Counted from the first letter of the stretch, positions 1 to 8,313 are shown. The stretch is DNA of 9,997 bases from Solirubrobacterales bacterium (GCA_003244035.1 QHBV01000234.1:1-9997), one strand, 5' to 3'. The notes: generated by a model not told the origin, from the sequence alone. A program made the numbers and translations.

Positions 1-227
1 GCGTCTGGGAGCGCGGCCCCGTCGGCGCGGATCGCGCCGTCGATGTCGACCATCAGCGTCAGCGCCAGCCGGGGTGGCTCGAGCATGGTGTCGAACCCGA
101 CTTTCTGGACGCTGAACCCCAGCAGGTCGCGATGCAGCACCGAGCGCAGCTCCGGATCGCGGCGCCGGAGTGCGCGCGTGAACCCGCCCAGCTCCGATTG
201 GTGTCGCACGACCCGCGCGCGTGGCAT
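1..227 (-). CDS. Probable AraC-type transcriptional regulator, N-terminal part (cut by left edge)
   Basis: An open frame runs leftward from an ATG at 227-225 and leaves the window after 75 codons. The visible part begins MPRARVVRHQSELGGF and includes LALTLMVDIDGAIRADG at about residues 54-70. This resembles the N-terminal sensing region of AraC-type regulators, in which a short beta-rich segment precedes a C-terminal pair of helix-turn-helix motifs. The DNA-binding part would lie outside the window, so the assignment rests on resemblance only. GGAGG sits just upstream of the ATG, but with a spacer of only 2 bases, so a slightly downstream start (GTG, codon 7) is possible. It is divergent from the DoxX-like gene with only 14 bases between the two starts, so it could regulate that neighbour (inference). 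A different ligand-binding domain protein is not excluded. Confidence 0.5.
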   Translation of the reverse strand, partial: MPRARVVRHQSELGGFTRALRRRDPELRSVLHRDLLGFSVQKVGFDTMLEPPRLALTLMVDIDGAIRADGAALPD

Positions 228-232
228 ACCCT
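227..232 (+). promoter_or_regulatory. Candidate -10 element (TACCCT) of the DoxX-like gene
   Basis: TACCCT matches the TAnnnT form of an actinobacterial -10 element and ends 9 bases before the ATG at 242. No good Shine-Dalgarno sequence precedes that ATG, so a leaderless transcript is plausible. No convincing -35 box is visible. The site overlaps the first base of the divergent regulator gene. Confidence 0.35.
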
Positions 233-241
233 CCGGGACTG

Positions 242-595
242 ATGCGGCGCTCATTCGGGCCATTCTTCATCTTCGCCGGGCTGTTGCACTTCGTCAAGAC
301 CGAGACGTACGAGTCGATCGTGCCTGATTACCTTCCCGCGCACCGGGCCTTGGTGTACGCGAGCGGGGCGGCCGAGATTGTCGGCGGGGCGGGCGTGCTG
401 CACCCGCGCACGCGCCGCGCCGCGGGGTGGTGGAGCGTCGCAACCCTGCTCGGGGTGCTTCCGGCGAATGTCGAGATGGCGCTGCACCCAGAGCGCTACC
501 CGCAGGTGCCCGGCGGGCGAGTAGCGTTGCTGGCGAGGCTCCCGCTGCAGGCGGCGCTGATCGCGTGGGCGCGCGCGGCCGGCCGCGCGCGCTGA
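242..595 (+). CDS. DoxX-like small integral membrane protein
   Basis: The protein has 117 residues from the ATG at 242. A GTG at 221 is in frame, but it would place the start inside the proposed promoter and add seven residues that look non-coding. Hydrophobic stretches at about residues 6-18, 36-53, 62-80 and 94-112 fit the four-helix DoxX/YphA-like fold. Motifs typical of this group are FAGLLHFVKTE (11-21), IVPDYLPAHRALVYASG (26-42), EIVGGAGVL (45-53) and PANVEMALHP (74-83). Proteins of this family sit in the cytoplasmic membrane; some are linked to quinone or thiol redox reactions, but this subgroup has no defined reaction. It starts divergently from the AraC-like gene, and its stop codon directly abuts the stop of the convergent hydrolase. 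Family placement is fairly secure; function is unknown. Confidence 0.8.
   Translation: MRRSFGPFFIFAGLLHFVKTETYESIVPDYLPAHRALVYASGAAEIVGGAGVLHPRTRRAAGWWSVATLLGVLPANVEMALHPERYPQVPGGRVALLARLPLQAALIAWARAAGRAR
569..592. repeat. Perfect 24-bp palindrome at a convergent gene junction
   Basis: The two 12-base arms are exact reverse complements, centred between 580 and 581 (GCGCGCGGCC at 571-580 mirrored by GGCCGCGCGC at 581-590, plus two more pairs outside). It lies in the last codons of the DoxX-like gene, directly before the two abutting convergent stop codons. In RNA it could fold into a very stable GC hairpin from either strand. There is no T-tract, so it is not a classical intrinsic terminator. 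A role in ending both transcripts is inference, and GC-rich codon use (Arg/Ala) may produce it by chance. Confidence 0.45.
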
Positions 596-1501
596 TCAAG
601 CGCGGCTGGCCCCGTGGCGCAGGGCCGCGCGGAGGCGCGCGTCGTTGGACTCTGCCGGCGCGGTGCTCGCGATCCACCGCTCGACGGTGGTGACGAACCG
701 ATCGGGCTCGTCGAGGTGGGGGAAGTGGCCGGCGCGGTCGAACACCTCGAGCCTGCTGCCGGGCACGAGCTCGTGCGCGCGGGTGCCGTGGGCGAGCGGA
801 ATGATCCCGTCCCGCGCCCCCCAGACGATCAGCAGCGAGAGCGCGGTGGCGAGATACAGACGATCGTTCGCCCGCACGCGCTGCCCGCTCGGGTCGACGC
901 TCGCCCGGAGGGTCTGGACGAACGCCGCGCAGGTCTCGGGATCTCCGAGCGACGCGTGGCCGCGGGCGATCTCGAGCGCATCGGTTCCCAGTGCCACCCC
1001 GAGCCGCTCCAGCACGCGCCCGATCGCGCGCCCCGCCGACAGCAGCCCGGTGCTGGCCAGCAGCGGTATCACCAGCTCTGATCCGGGGAGCGTCGCCGCC
1101 CGCAGAAGCCCACTCAAGTCCTGTCCGAGGCCGCCGCTCGAGACGAGCGCTAGTCGCTGGGCGCGCTCCGGGAACTGGTAGACGAACTGCATCGCGACCC
1201 CGCCCCCGAGCGAGTGGCCGACGATCGTCGCCGGCCCGAGCTCGAGTGCCACCACGAGGTCGCGCACGCCGCTGGCGAACGCCCCCATCGAGTAGTCGCC
1301 CCGCGGCTTGGCGCTGGCGCCGTGGCCGAGCAGGTCCGGCGCGAGCACCGTATGGCGCTGGGCCAGCGACGGCGCCACCCGCTCCCAAGTCGCCGACGAG
1401 GACGTGATCCCGTGGATCAGCACGATCGGAGGGCCGGAGCCCGCGAGCCGGTAGGCGACGCGGTGGCCGTGCAGAGTCGTCTCTCTGGGCTCGAAGCTCA
1501 C
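596..1501 (-). CDS. Alpha/beta hydrolase fold protein
   Basis: The protein has 301 residues from a GTG at 1501-1499. Longer in-frame extensions run into sequence with no family resemblance. It has the full alpha/beta hydrolase layout: oxyanion-hole motif HGITSSSATW (30-39), DLLGHGASAKP (56-66), nucleophile elbow GHSLGGG with Ser97, acid WGARD with Asp231, and base in DRAGHFPH with His259. The catalytic triad is therefore complete. The cap region between about 125 and 210 is variable, so the substrate cannot be read from sequence; relatives include esterases, haloperoxidase-like enzymes, epoxide hydrolases and C-C bond hydrolases. There is no signal peptide, so it is cytoplasmic. The zinc-ribbon gene lies 41 bases upstream on the same strand, but a candidate -10 element in that gap suggests a separate transcript. 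The fold is certain; the reaction is unknown. Confidence 0.93.
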   Translation of the reverse strand: MSFEPRETTLHGHRVAYRLAGSGPPIVLIHGITSSSATWERVAPSLAQRHTVLAPDLLGHGASAKPRGDYSMGAFASGVRDLVVALELGPATIVGHSLGGGVAMQFVYQFPERAQRLALVSSGGLGQDLSGLLRAATLPGSELVIPLLASTGLLSAGRAIGRVLERLGVALGTDALEIARGHASLGDPETCAAFVQTLRASVDPSGQRVRANDRLYLATALSLLIVWGARDGIIPLAHGTRAHELVPGSRLEVFDRAGHFPHLDEPDRFVTTVERWIASTAPAESNDARLRAALRHGASRA

Positions 1502-1507
1502 CCGCGA

Positions 1508-1513
1508 AGCGTA
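1508..1513 (-). promoter_or_regulatory. Candidate -10 element (TACGCT) of the hydrolase gene
   Basis: On the minus strand TACGCT ends 6 bases before the GTG start at 1501. No Shine-Dalgarno sequence is visible before that GTG. The short distance fits a leaderless transcript. No clear -35 box is present. Confidence 0.35.
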
Positions 1514-1542
1514 CGGAAGTGCGCTGCGATCAGGCGATCGGG

Positions 1543-1800
1543 CTACCAGGCCTGCGTGCAGCCGCAGTGCGGGCAGCCGACCGAGGTGCAGACCGGCGCC
1601 TCGAACACATAGCCGCACTGGCAGTTGTAGACCGCGTGATCCTGCAGCGGTCCGACTTCGCCGGGCCGTCGGCGGCGGGGAGCGCCTGCCTTTGCATCCT
1701 CTCCGGCGGCACCGGCGGCTGCCTGGCCATGACCGGAGGCGCCGTGCCGGCGACGGTGGACGATGCTCTGGCCTCGTTTCGATCGAACCAACACGCTCAT
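1543..1800 (-). CDS. Small zinc-ribbon protein of unknown function
   Basis: The protein has 85 residues from the ATG at 1800-1798. A GTG at 1836-1834 would give 97 residues and has a hexamer GAATAT 7 bases upstream, so the start is unsettled. The first 55 residues are rich in Arg, Gly and Ala and look disordered. The C-terminus is a compact knuckle with six cysteines: YNCQCGYVF (C60, C62), C71, then GCPHCGCTQAW (C76, C79, C81). The CxC plus CPHCG pattern is that of a zinc-ribbon or rubredoxin-like site that could hold one zinc or iron; C71 and C81 may be extra. I recognise the C-terminal pattern as coming from short uncharacterised actinobacterial proteins, but know no function for it. It is divergent from ccmE across a 140-base gap. 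The clear Cys pattern supports a real gene. Confidence 0.6.
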   Translation of the reverse strand: MSVLVRSKRGQSIVHRRRHGASGHGQAAAGAAGEDAKAGAPRRRRPGEVGPLQDHAVYNCQCGYVFEAPVCTSVGCPHCGCTQAW

Positions 1801-1888
1801 ATAAGTAACGGTCCGGATCGTGATTGGTTTCGCCACGCAGCCGATATTCCCTCGCCGCTAACACGACGCTAATCGGGCGAGCGGCTGC

Positions 1889-1905
1889 CCGCCGGCGACC
1901 GGCGG
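1889..1905. other. GC-rich hairpin upstream of ccmE
   Basis: CCGCCGG (1889-1895) and CCGGCGG (1899-1905) are exact reverse complements around a 3-base loop. It lies in the 140-base gap between the divergent zinc-ribbon gene and ccmE, about 35 bases before the ccmE start. There is no T-tract. It could be an operator or a 5' RNA structure, or a chance product of GC-rich sequence. The rest of the 1801-1940 gap shows no strong promoter match. Confidence 0.3.
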
Positions 1906-1924
1906 CCCCGAGGCGCTCCTATGG

Positions 1925-1930
1925 GAGAAT
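1925..1930 (+). promoter_or_regulatory. Weak candidate -10 element (GAGAAT) or distant Shine-Dalgarno for ccmE
   Basis: GAGAAT ends 10 bases before the ccmE ATG at 1941 and could be a degenerate -10 box for a leaderless transcript. The overlapping GGGAGA (1923-1928) could instead be a Shine-Dalgarno sequence, but its distance of 12 bases is long. The sequence does not decide between these. Confidence 0.2.
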
Positions 1931-1940
1931 TACGGCCGGC

Positions 1941-2350
1941 ATGGATCCGAGCCGCAAGCGTTTCATCCGCCTCACCGTCGCGCTCACCGCCGCGCTGCTG
2001 CTGGCCTCCGCGCTCGTGTACACGAGCTTCAGCGCCGGCCGCGACGAGCTCACGGCCTCCCAGCTGCTGAAGACTGCCAAGCCGGGACAGTCGTACATCC
2101 TCGCCGGCACAGTGCTCGACAAGTCGGTCAGCCACCAGGGAAGCGCCCTGCTGTTCCGCGTTCGCGACCCTAAGCTGAAGATGTCGGTCCCCGTTCGCTA
2201 CACCGGGATCGTCCCGGACCCGTTCGCGGCCGGACGCGGCGTGCTCGTGACCGTGCACGAGCAGGGCAAGAGCAACACCTTCATCGGCGAGCAGGACTCG
2301 CTCACGACCAAGTGCCCGTCCAAGTACCAGGCGGCGAAGGCGTCCTACTG

Positions 2351-2351
<1 letters not shown>
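1941..2351 (+). CDS. ccmE: Cytochrome c maturation heme chaperone CcmE, Cys-type (CxxxY)
   Basis: CcmE takes heme from the CcmABCD complex and passes it to the heme lyase CcmF outside the cytoplasmic membrane. This protein has 136 residues, near the usual family length. It has an N-terminal membrane anchor (about 8-29, RFIRLTVALTAALLLASALV) and then a small beta-barrel (OB-fold) domain with the family motifs AKPGQSYILAGTVLDKSV (46-63), LFRVRDPK (71-78), VPVRYTGIVPDPF (83-95) and VTVHEQG (103-109). Classical CcmE binds heme covalently through a histidine in an HxxxY motif near the C-terminus. Here that position reads TTKCPSKY, giving Cys125 and Tyr129 with no His nearby. This CxxxY form is known from archaea and some sulfate-reducing bacteria, where CcmH is absent. 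The gene leads a block, and its stop overlaps the ccmF start by one base (TGATG), implying translational coupling. Confidence 0.93.
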
Positions 2352-4573
<2,222 letters not shown>

Positions 4574-4579
4574 GCCCGG

Positions 4580-4930
4580 GTGATTCTCGAGCTGCTGATC
4601 GTGCTGGCGATCGTGGGCGTGGTCGCGCTGGTCGTGACCGCGCCGCTGCGGTCCCGGAGCGGGCCGGCGCCGGCGTGCGACGAGCCGGCGGAGGTCGAGT
4701 TGGAGGCGAAGGGCGGCCAGGAGCTCGCCGAGCTCGAGTCCGCGCGCGAGGCGAAGTACCGCGAGATCCGCGACGCCGAGCTCGACCACCGAACCGGCAA
4801 GCTCTCGGACGCTGACTACGAGGCGGTCGACCTGGGGCTGCGCGCGGAGGCGATCGAGATCCTGCGGGCGCTCGATCGCACCGGCGATCGGGCCACGGAT
4901 CACGCCACCGATCGCGCCGGCGAAGCGTGA
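4580..4930 (+). CDS. Short CcmI-like accessory protein of cytochrome c maturation
   Basis: The protein has 116 residues from a GTG at 4580, only 6 bases after the ccmF stop, so it is almost surely co-transcribed. A single membrane helix (about 3-20, ELLIVLAIVGVVALVVTAP) is followed by a charged helical segment with REAKYREIRDAELDHRTGKL (56-75) and SDADYEAVDLGLRAEAIEIL (76-95). This pattern, a Glu/Lys-rich helix with 'D...G.LSDADYE', is the N-terminal module of CcmI/CycH, which in other bacteria helps present apocytochrome to the lyase. The tetratricopeptide repeats of full CcmI are absent. There is no CxxC motif, so it is not CcmH; the one cysteine is C33. The last 17 residues are a repetitive Asp/Arg/Thr/Ala tail. 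The CcmI link rests on position and this short motif; it may be a distinct small family. Confidence 0.65.
   Translation: MILELLIVLAIVGVVALVVTAPLRSRSGPAPACDEPAEVELEAKGGQELAELESAREAKYREIRDAELDHRTGKLSDADYEAVDLGLRAEAIEILRALDRTGDRATDHATDRAGEA
4873..4923 (+). repeat. Imperfect short direct repeat in the tail of the CcmI-like gene
   Basis: CGATCGCACCGGCGA (4873-4887) recurs as CGATCGCGCCGGCGA (4909-4923) with one mismatch and a 36-base period. Related GATC-containing units lie between them. In protein this gives the tail DRTGDRATDHATDRAGE. It looks like slippage-type low-complexity coding sequence. Confidence 0.45.
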
Positions 4931-4937
4931 GAGCGTC

Positions 4938-4943
4938 TACCAT
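4938..4943 (+). promoter_or_regulatory. Candidate -10 element (TACCAT) of secG
   Basis: TACCAT ends 9 bases before the secG GTG at 4953, in the 22-base gap after the CcmI-like stop. There is no Shine-Dalgarno sequence in that gap. A leaderless internal promoter would let secG and the lipoprotein gene be expressed independently of ccmEF. No clear -35 box is visible. Confidence 0.4.
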
Positions 4944-4952
4944 CGTGCCCCG

Positions 4953-5180
4953 GTGACGACGCTCCTCGACATCCTCCAGATCTTCCTGTGCGGCGGACTG
5001 ATCTTCCTGATCCTGATGCACTCGGGCAAGGACGCCGGGCTGTCGGGGGCCTTCGGCGTGGGGAGCGGCGCAGGGCCGTTCGGCGGCGGCTCGCTGGTCG
5101 AGCGCAACCTGAACCGCTGGACCGTCGCGTTCGCGTTCGTGTTCGTGCTCAACACGATCGTGCTGATCAAGATCTCCTGA
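4953..5180 (+). CDS. secG: Preprotein translocase subunit SecG
   Basis: SecG is the small third subunit of the SecYEG channel and aids SecA-driven protein export across the cytoplasmic membrane. This protein has 75 residues from a GTG at 4953, the usual length. It has two membrane helices (about 4-22 and 56-73) joined by the characteristic loop. Diagnostic sequence is LMHSGKDAGLSGAFG (21-35), the glycine-rich PFGGGS (42-47) and the ERNLNRWT stretch (50-57) before the second helix. It lies 22 bases after the CcmI-like gene and 2 bases before the lipoprotein gene. Neither neighbour is a usual SecG partner, so the linkage may be mere packing, although exported cytochromes also need Sec. Identification is secure. 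Confidence 0.93.
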   Translation: MTTLLDILQIFLCGGLIFLILMHSGKDAGLSGAFGVGSGAGPFGGGSLVERNLNRWTVAFAFVFVLNTIVLIKIS

Positions 5181-5182
5181 TC

Positions 5183-6706
5183 ATGGGCCGGATTGCGCGC
5201 CTTCGCGCAGCCGGCTTGTGGGCCGGCTGCACGCTTCTGCTGGCTGCGTGCGGCAGCGCCGCCGGCGCCAACCAGGCCGCCGCGCCGCGCGTCGCCGCCG
5301 CCAGAGCCCACGTCGCCGGCGGGGACTGGACGCGCTTCGGCTACAACGCCCAGCGCAGCGACGCCGGCCCGACCGACACCGGGATCACCGCCGGCGACCT
5401 GCGCAGCCTCAGCCTGCGCACGGTGGGTATCGACGGCACCGCCGACGCCTCGCCGATCGAGCTGCACGCGCTCCGGGTGGACGGCCGGGTCAGGGACGTG
5501 ATCGTGCTCACGACCTCCTACGGCGAGACGATCGCCCTGGACGCGAGCACCGGCGCGAGGCTGTGGGAGTACCGGCCGCCGGATATCCAGTCCTATGAGG
5601 GCACCGCGCAGATCACCAACGCCACGCCCGTGGCCGATCCGAACCGGCGCTATCTGTACGCCGCCGGCCCGGATGGCTTCATCCGCAAGCTCGCGCTGAC
5701 GACGGGACGCGAGGTGCGCTCGGGAGCTTGGCCGGCGCGGATCACCTTCGACCCCACCCACGAGAAGATCGCCTCGGCGCTCAACCTCAGCAGAGGCGCG
5801 GTGATCGCGGTCACCGACGGCTACCTCGGTGACACGCCGCCGTACCAGGGTCACCTCGTCACGATCGACCGCGCCAGCGGCCGGATCACCCACGTGTGGA
5901 ACTCGCTGTGCTCGAACCGCCACCGTCTGATCGATCCCCCGAGCTCGTGCCCGGCCAGCGACTCGGCGATCTGGGCCCGGGCCGGCGCGGTGATCGAGCC
6001 CGGCAGCGGGCGGATCCTGATCGCCACCGGCAACGGCCCCTTCAACGGCTCGACCAACTGGGGCGACAGCGTGCTCGAGCTGAGCCCCGACGGGAGCCGG
6101 CTGCTGCACAACTGGACGCCGTCCAATCAGGCGCAGCTGAACGCGAGCGACGCCGACCTCGGGGGCTCCGCCCCCGCGCTGCTGCCCGCGTACCACGGGC
6201 GAAGGCTGGCGGTCCAGGGGGGCAAGGACGGAGAGCTGCATCTGCTCGACCTCGATCGCCTCGACGGCACCCGCGGCCCCGCCGGGCCGCGCCTGGGAGG
6301 ACAGCTCGGCCAGCTCGCCACCCCCGGGCACGCCGAGCTGTTCTCGGCCCCGGCGGTCTGGAGCCACGCCGGCCGCGCGTACGTGTTGGTCGCCGACGGC
6401 GCCGGGACGGGCGTGTACGCGCTGGAGGGCGGCCGCCACCCGCGCCTGGCGCTCGTCGCGCAGAACGCGAGCCCCGGCACGGGCCCCGTGCTCGCCAGCG
6501 GCCTGCTGTACGTCTACGACGAGGTCGGCGGCAGGCTCGATGTCTACGAGCCCCCGCAGTTGCGCCGGCTCGCGTCGCTGCCCGCCGCGACCGGGCACTG
6601 GAACAGCCCGATCGTCGTCGGCGGCAGGATCGTCCTGCCGGTCGGAAACGCCAACGACCACGCCACCAGCGGCGTGGTCGAGATCTATCACCTCCCCGGG
6701 CGCTGA
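5183..6706 (+). CDS. PQQ-type beta-propeller lipoprotein
   Basis: The protein has 507 residues from the ATG at 5183, 2 bases after the secG stop, so it is probably translationally coupled to it. The N-terminus is a lipoprotein signal: basic MGRIARLR, a hydrophobic core, and lipobox LAAC with Cys23 as the lipidated residue. The rest is a beta-propeller of the pyrroloquinoline-quinone-like/BamB type, with blade motifs such as DWTRFGYNAQRSD (48-60), GETIALDASTGARLWEY (114-130), GFIRKLALTTGREV (165-178), LVTIDRASGRI (225-235), ILIATGNGPFNG (278-289), LAVQGGKDGELHLLDLDRL (342-360) and YVLVADGAGTGVYALEGG (400-417). C243 and C256 may form a disulfide. It lacks a cytochrome c CxxCH motif, so it is not a complete PQQ dehydrogenase. 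It may be a structural or sensor protein rather than an enzyme; no cofactor residues can be confirmed. Its 3' end overlaps the convergent gene by 19 bases. Confidence 0.85.
   Translation: MGRIARLRAAGLWAGCTLLLAACGSAAGANQAAAPRVAAARAHVAGGDWTRFGYNAQRSDAGPTDTGITAGDLRSLSLRTVGIDGTADASPIELHALRVDGRVRDVIVLTTSYGETIALDASTGARLWEYRPPDIQSYEGTAQITNATPVADPNRRYLYAAGPDGFIRKLALTTGREVRSGAWPARITFDPTHEKIASALNLSRGAVIAVTDGYLGDTPPYQGHLVTIDRASGRITHVWNSLCSNRHRLIDPPSSCPASDSAIWARAGAVIEPGSGRILIATGNGPFNGSTNWGDSVLELSPDGSRLLHNWTPSNQAQLNASDADLGGSAPALLPAYHGRRLAVQGGKDGELHLLDLDRLDGTRGPAGPRLGGQLGQLATPGHAELFSAPAVWSHAGRAYVLVADGAGTGVYALEGGRHPRLALVAQNASPGTGPVLASGLLYVYDEVGGRLDVYEPPQLRRLASLPAATGHWNSPIVVGGRIVLPVGNANDHATSGVVEIYHLPGR
6622..6640. 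other. Perfect 8-bp stem hairpin near the end of the beta-propeller gene
   Basis: CGGCAGGA (6622-6629) and TCCTGCCG (6633-6640) pair exactly around a TCG loop, inside the coding sequence about 65 bases before the stop. There is no T-tract after it. No separate terminator is visible at this convergent junction, so it might slow or end antisense transcription from the facing gene, but chance is a fair alternative. Confidence 0.25.
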
Positions 6707-8313
6707 GCGGCCCCCAGCACGTGGCCGAGCAGGTTGCGCGTGATCGCCACCACGCGCGGATCGGGTGCGCGGGGGGCGTCCGGTGAGGCGCTCGCCACCG
6801 GCTCGAGCCCGAGCTCCCAGCCGAGCGTTCCGGTGTCGAACACGAGCGCCCCGGACCGCGCGGTGTAGAGCGTGCTCTGCGCGAGGCCGTCGCCGGTGCC
6901 CGGGACCGGGTCGCCCGGCTCGCTCGCGCCGGCCGCCATGCACGGGGCGCTCCCGCCGCCGATCACCCGGGCCGCCGGTGGGCTTGCGTCGGTACGCTGG
7001 TCGAGCTCGTACCCGACGATCCCCGCGATCCGCGTCCTAGCCGTGACTCCGGCGCCCGCGAACAGCCATTGTGGCGCCAGCGTCGGTGCCGGCGACCACG
7101 CGTAGTAGCGGTAGGCCGGCGGACCGGGCTCGCTTACGCGCGGGGTGATGCAGCCGAGGTACGCCGAGCCGGTCAGCGCTGCGCCGCGATCTGAAAACGG
7201 GCCGGTCGGGTTGGTCTGATCGGGATCGGACCCGAAGTGCTCCTTGTAGGAGACGAGCGAGTGATCGGGCTGGCCGGCCTCGCTGGCGGCCGGCGAGGCC
7301 GGCGCATAGCGCACCCGCCAGGCGAGCGTGTCCGAGCCGAAGAACAAGAGGCTCGTGCCCGCGTCGCGAACGCTCGCGAACGCCTGCGCCTGGCGCGCCG
7401 ACCAGTACTCGGAGTGGCCGAAGTCGATCAGTGCCCGGTGCCCGCCCAGCTGGCCTGGCAGTTGGTCGACGGACTCGCTCGTGGTGTAAGAGACCGGATA
7501 GCCGTAGCGCTCGAGGAAGCGAACCATCGCGACGTCACGCGCGAAGAACTGGCCGGCCCCGGTGACGCTGTCGTACGGCCGGTCGTAGGAGACCTCCACC
7601 CCCTGAGTGGTGCCCGTCGCCCCGACCCGGTCGGCGCCGCCCGGGTACAGGCTGTCGCCGCCCCAGGCGTTGTACGCCTCGTAGGTCGCGGTCGGGAGCT
7701 GCGCGAGCAGCGGCTGCGGGTGCGCCGCGCGCACGACGAAGATGCAGTCGCTCTCGCCCGTGGGCGCGGAGAGCTTGGCGATGTAGACGCCGCTGGCCAG
7801 TGCTGAGGGGATCGTGAAGCTCAGCGCCGGATGCCAGTCGCACTCGGTCAGGCCGGTCGCGTACCGGTGCACGCACGGCGGCTGGGTGGCCGCCCGCAGC
7901 GCGCGCGAGACGAGCACCTCGCGCCCACCCCTGCCGCCGTACCAGCCGATCCTGAACACCCGGATCCGGATGCGACGCGCCCCCGGGGCGCTCGCGTAGA
8001 TCCGCTGCACCTGTCCCGGCGCGAGCGTCTGCTCGGCGACATATCCGGCCACCGAGCCGTGCGCGAGCCCGCCGACGTCCGCGGCCGGCCCCCGCAGCCG
8101 CCACGTCTCCGTGCCGGCGTGGGTGTTCTCCTGCGCGGTCGTCGGCTGGGCGCCCTGCGTCGGGACCAGCCATCGAAAGGGCGCGGCGGCGGATCCGCTG
8201 GAGCTGCTGCCGGCCCCGCGATGGGCCCGCGCGCCGCCACAGCCGGCGACTGCCGTCGCGATCACGATCGCGACGAGCAGGGGACGCTCCCACGCAAGGC
8301 AGCGCCCCCTCAA
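6688..8313 (-). CDS. Lipoprotein of the N,N-dimethylformamidase beta-subunit-like family
   Basis: The protein has 541 residues from a TTG at 8313-8311. This is the only start giving a normal signal peptide: MRGRCLAWERP, a hydrophobic core, and lipobox VAGC with Cys25. Longer in-frame extensions have no start near a signal. The mature part has a beta-rich domain (about 70-195, with IRVFRIGWYGGRGG at 117-130) followed by the domain shared with the large subunit of N,N-dimethylformamidase. Its motifs are YEAYNAWGGDSLY (211-223), VSYDRPY (241-247), DFGHSEYWS (297-305) and VFDTGTLGWELGL (491-503). In dimethylformamidase an HxE pair is among the ligands of a mononuclear iron; His300 and Glu302 in GHSEYW fit that pattern, though equivalence is inferred. 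Whether it hydrolyses amides outside the cell is unknown. It converges on the beta-propeller gene (19-base overlap) and diverges from the epimerase-like gene. Confidence 0.82.
   Translation of the reverse strand: MRGRCLAWERPLLVAIVIATAVAGCGGARAHRGAGSSSSGSAAAPFRWLVPTQGAQPTTAQENTHAGTETWRLRGPAADVGGLAHGSVAGYVAEQTLAPGQVQRIYASAPGARRIRIRVFRIGWYGGRGGREVLVSRALRAATQPPCVHRYATGLTECDWHPALSFTIPSALASGVYIAKLSAPTGESDCIFVVRAAHPQPLLAQLPTATYEAYNAWGGDSLYPGGADRVGATGTTQGVEVSYDRPYDSVTGAGQFFARDVAMVRFLERYGYPVSYTTSESVDQLPGQLGGHRALIDFGHSEYWSARQAQAFASVRDAGTSLLFFGSDTLAWRVRYAPASPAASEAGQPDHSLVSYKEHFGSDPDQTNPTGPFSDRGAALTGSAYLGCITPRVSEPGPPAYRYYAWSPAPTLAPQWLFAGAGVTARTRIAGIVGYELDQRTDASPPAARVIGGGSAPCMAAGASEPGDPVPGTGDGLAQSTLYTARSGALVFDTGTLGWELGLEPVASASPDAPRAPDPRVVAITRNLLGHVLGAAQRPGR
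7273..7303. repeat. Inverted repeat with 11-base arms inside the dimethylformamidase-like gene
   Basis: GCCGGCCTCGC (7273-7283) and GCGAGGCCGGC (7293-7303) are exact reverse complements separated by 9 bases. They fall within codons for a Pro/Ala/Ser-rich loop (about residues 338-347). The predicted RNA hairpin would be strong on either strand. It may be a by-product of Ala/Pro/Gly-rich coding in high-GC DNA. Confidence 0.4.

Noticed and set aside
294..1388. A 364-codon minus-strand frame overlapping the hydrolase and DoxX-like genes
   Set aside because: Arg/Ala-rich shadow of the hydrolase, which has a complete catalytic triad in its own frame.
1502..1864. Extension of the hydrolase frame upstream to 1864
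   Set aside because: The extra 121 codons are Arg/Pro-rich, have no family resemblance and overlap the zinc-ribbon gene; the family start is at GTG 1501.
4580..4930. The short gene after ccmF as CcmH
   Set aside because: CcmH needs an RCxxC motif; this protein has a single cysteine (C33) and a CcmI-like charged helix instead.
6160..6176. Hairpin CGGGGGC-TCC-GCCCCCG inside the beta-propeller gene
   Set aside because: Encodes an ordinary Gly-Gly-Ser-Ala-Pro stretch of a propeller blade, lies far from any gene end and lacks a T-tract; most likely chance in GC-rich DNA.
5183..6706. The beta-propeller lipoprotein as a PQQ-dependent alcohol or glucose dehydrogenase
   Set aside because: It is shorter than typical quinoprotein dehydrogenases, has no CxxCH cytochrome motif, and the paired adjacent cysteines of alcohol dehydrogenases are not seen.
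4937..6943. A 668-codon minus-strand frame opposite secG and the beta-propeller gene
   Set aside because: Compositionally biased product with no recognisable domain; both plus-strand genes it covers have strong family signatures.
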